The position numbers and the translations under genes were made by a program. The notes under the pieces were generated by a model, which saw nothing but the letters and a program-made list of their open reading frames with translations, did not search any database and was not told the DNA's origin. DNA of 6,940 nucleotides from Chloroflexota bacterium (GTDB taxonomy: Bacteria; Chloroflexota; Limnocylindria; P2-11E), in NCBI GenBank assembly GCA_005881085.1, contig VBGU01000205.1, forward strand, positions 1-6,940, given 5' to 3'. Below are positions 6,093 to 6,940 of this stretch, piece after piece; position 1 is the first letter of the stretch; each line of letters opens with the position of its first letter.

Positions 6093-6749
6093 TTGTACTT
6101 CGTCGTCGCCGGCGCGGGTGAGGTCGGATTCCATCTTTCACAGGCGCTCCTCGAGTCTGGGCACGAGGTCACGGTCATCGAGGCCGATCGGCGCCGCGCC
6201 AATTTCGTCCAGGAGAGGCTCGGCTCGATCGTGATGAACGCGCCAGCGGATGAGGGGCGTGCGCAAATGGAGGCCGGCTGCAGCCGGGCCGACGCGCTGA
6301 TCGCCGTCACCGGAGACGACGCGAAGAATCTGGTGATCTGCCAGCTCGCGAAGCTCCGCTGCCACACGCCGCGCGTGATCGCGCGCGTCAACAACCCAAA
6401 GAACGAGATCGTCTTCAAGACGCTCGGCATCGACGAGACGATCTCGTCGACTCGCGTGCTGATGAATGTGATCGAGCAGGAGCTGCCCTCGGGCGGCTTC
6501 ATGCCGCTCATGTCACTCGCCGGTTCCGCGAACGAGCTGATCGAGGCCGAGATCGCGATCGGGACGCCGCCCGCCGGCAAGACCGTCGGTAGCTTGCGAC
6601 TGCCCACGGACGCGCTCGTCGGCGGGATCATCCGAAAAGGAAAGCTCCTTCACGCCGACGATGAGACCAAGCTCGAGGTGGGCGACCGCGTCATGGTGTT
6701 CGCCCCTACCGCCTCCGAGAGCGAGGTCCGCAAAGCCCTGATGGGCTAG
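6093..6749 (+). CDS. TrkA/KtrA-family RCK potassium transport regulatory protein, CeoC-like
   Basis: The 218-residue protein has both halves of a standard RCK subunit, close to the length of B. subtilis KtrA. RCK_N (1 to about 125) has GAGEVG at 7-12, Glu30-Ala-Asp32 after strand 2, AVTGDDAKNLVICQLAK and RVIARVNNPKNEIVFKTLGID. RCK_C (about 140-218) includes AEIAIGTPPAGKTVGSLRLP, ALVGGIIRKGKLLHADDETKLEVGDRVMVFAP and a final short helix. Such subunits bind NAD(H)/ATP in the N domain and often c-di-AMP or ions in the C domain, and they gate K+ uptake at the cytoplasmic membrane face. The TTG start follows the previous stop by one base, so the two RCK proteins are almost certainly co-expressed. 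No TrkH/KtrB subunit is present in the window. The stop TAG lies in a CTAG shared with the convergent neighbour. Confidence 0.94.
   Translation: MYFVVAGAGEVGFHLSQALLESGHEVTVIEADRRRANFVQERLGSIVMNAPADEGRAQMEAGCSRADALIAVTGDDAKNLVICQLAKLRCHTPRVIARVNNPKNEIVFKTLGIDETISSTRVLMNVIEQELPSGGFMPLMSLAGSANELIEAEIAIGTPPAGKTVGSLRLPTDALVGGIIRKGKLLHADDETKLEVGDRVMVFAPTASESEVRKALMG
6746..6749. other. Palindromic CTAG providing the stop codons of two convergent genes
   Basis: The plus-strand RCK gene stops with TAG at 6747-6749 and the minus-strand KimA paralogue stops with TAG read 6748 to 6746. Because CTAG is its own reverse complement, both stops come from the same four bases and the genes overlap tail to tail by four. 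No hairpin followed by a T-run was seen here, so transcription from either side must run into the opposite gene or stop by another mechanism. Confidence 0.9.
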
Positions 6750-6940
6750 GTCTCGCGAGGGTGGTACGGCACGTCGATGACGATCGTGTCGGGTCGGAAC
6801 AGGAGCGCTAGCTTCAGCCGGAACGCCGTCTGGCTGTGCAGAAAGAACTCCCACCAGTGTCGCGGGACGAACTGGCTGACCACGATCGTGAGTGGCCGGT
6901 CGCGGTTCATCGCGACCCGCTCGATGTACGTGAGGAGCGG
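6746..6940 (-). CDS. Second KimA-type potassium transporter, C-terminal 64 residues only (cut by window edge)
   Basis: Reading the minus strand from 6940 to the TAG gives 64 residues. The sequence includes PLLTYIERVA, DRPLTIVVSQFVPRHWWEFF, LHSQTAFRLKLALLFRP and DTIVIDVPYH. Aligned without gaps to the end of the plus-strand KimA (codons from 4923), 44 of 64 residues are identical by my count, so it is a paralogue ending in the same Usp-like domain. The membrane part lies beyond the window. The two copies are in opposite orientation and flank the Usp and RCK genes. The frame is intact to the edge, with no sign of decay in the visible part. Whether the full gene is intact cannot be seen. Confidence 0.9.
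   Translation of the reverse strand, partial: PLLTYIERVAMNRDRPLTIVVSQFVPRHWWEFFLHSQTAFRLKLALLFRPDTIVIDVPYHPRET

Overview
This is an ordinary-looking chromosomal segment of a GC-rich bacterium. It starts genes freely with GTG and TTG, packs them with 4-base stop/start overlaps, and has a few start codons preceded at very short distance by a TAnnnT element with no Shine-Dalgarno, a pattern typical of leaderless genes. The secreted cupredoxin with a long Thr/Pro tail and the pairing of a KimA-type permease with two adjacent RCK proteins suggest a Chloroflexota- or Actinobacteria-like lineage. That placement is inference. I see no rRNA, tRNA, CRISPR array, insertion sequence or phage gene.

Left edge (1-517): a minus-strand secreted cupredoxin runs off the window. 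It is head to head with the next gene, with only 12 bases between the two start codons and overlapping, oppositely oriented -10-like hexamers between them.

Left block (518-3055, plus strand): rsmG (16S rRNA m7G527 methyltransferase), a divergent HisA-like barrel protein, a calcineurin-like metallophosphoesterase and a PrcB C-terminal-domain protein. Each junction is a GTGA overlap, so the four are probably co-transcribed and translationally coupled. No common pathway is evident.

Right block (3057-6940): a potassium-homeostasis module. A KimA-type K+ importer follows the PrcB gene by one base. Next come a UspA-like protein with its own promoter-like element, a short RCK N-domain protein (CeoB/TrkA-like) and a full-length RCK protein (CeoC/TrkA-like). 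On the opposite strand is the 3' end of a second KimA paralogue. The last two genes converge and terminate inside the same palindromic CTAG. No TrkH/KtrB channel subunit is in the window, so the RCK pair may serve the flanking KimA permeases or a channel encoded elsewhere.

Most notable points: the two-KimA/two-RCK/Usp arrangement; a HisA homologue that has lost several hallmark active-site residues and lies outside any his operon; a charged N-terminal extension on KimA with clear coding periodicity; and the shared-palindrome convergent stop. None amounts to a demonstrably new system. The potassium module and the HisA-like protein are the most worth following up.
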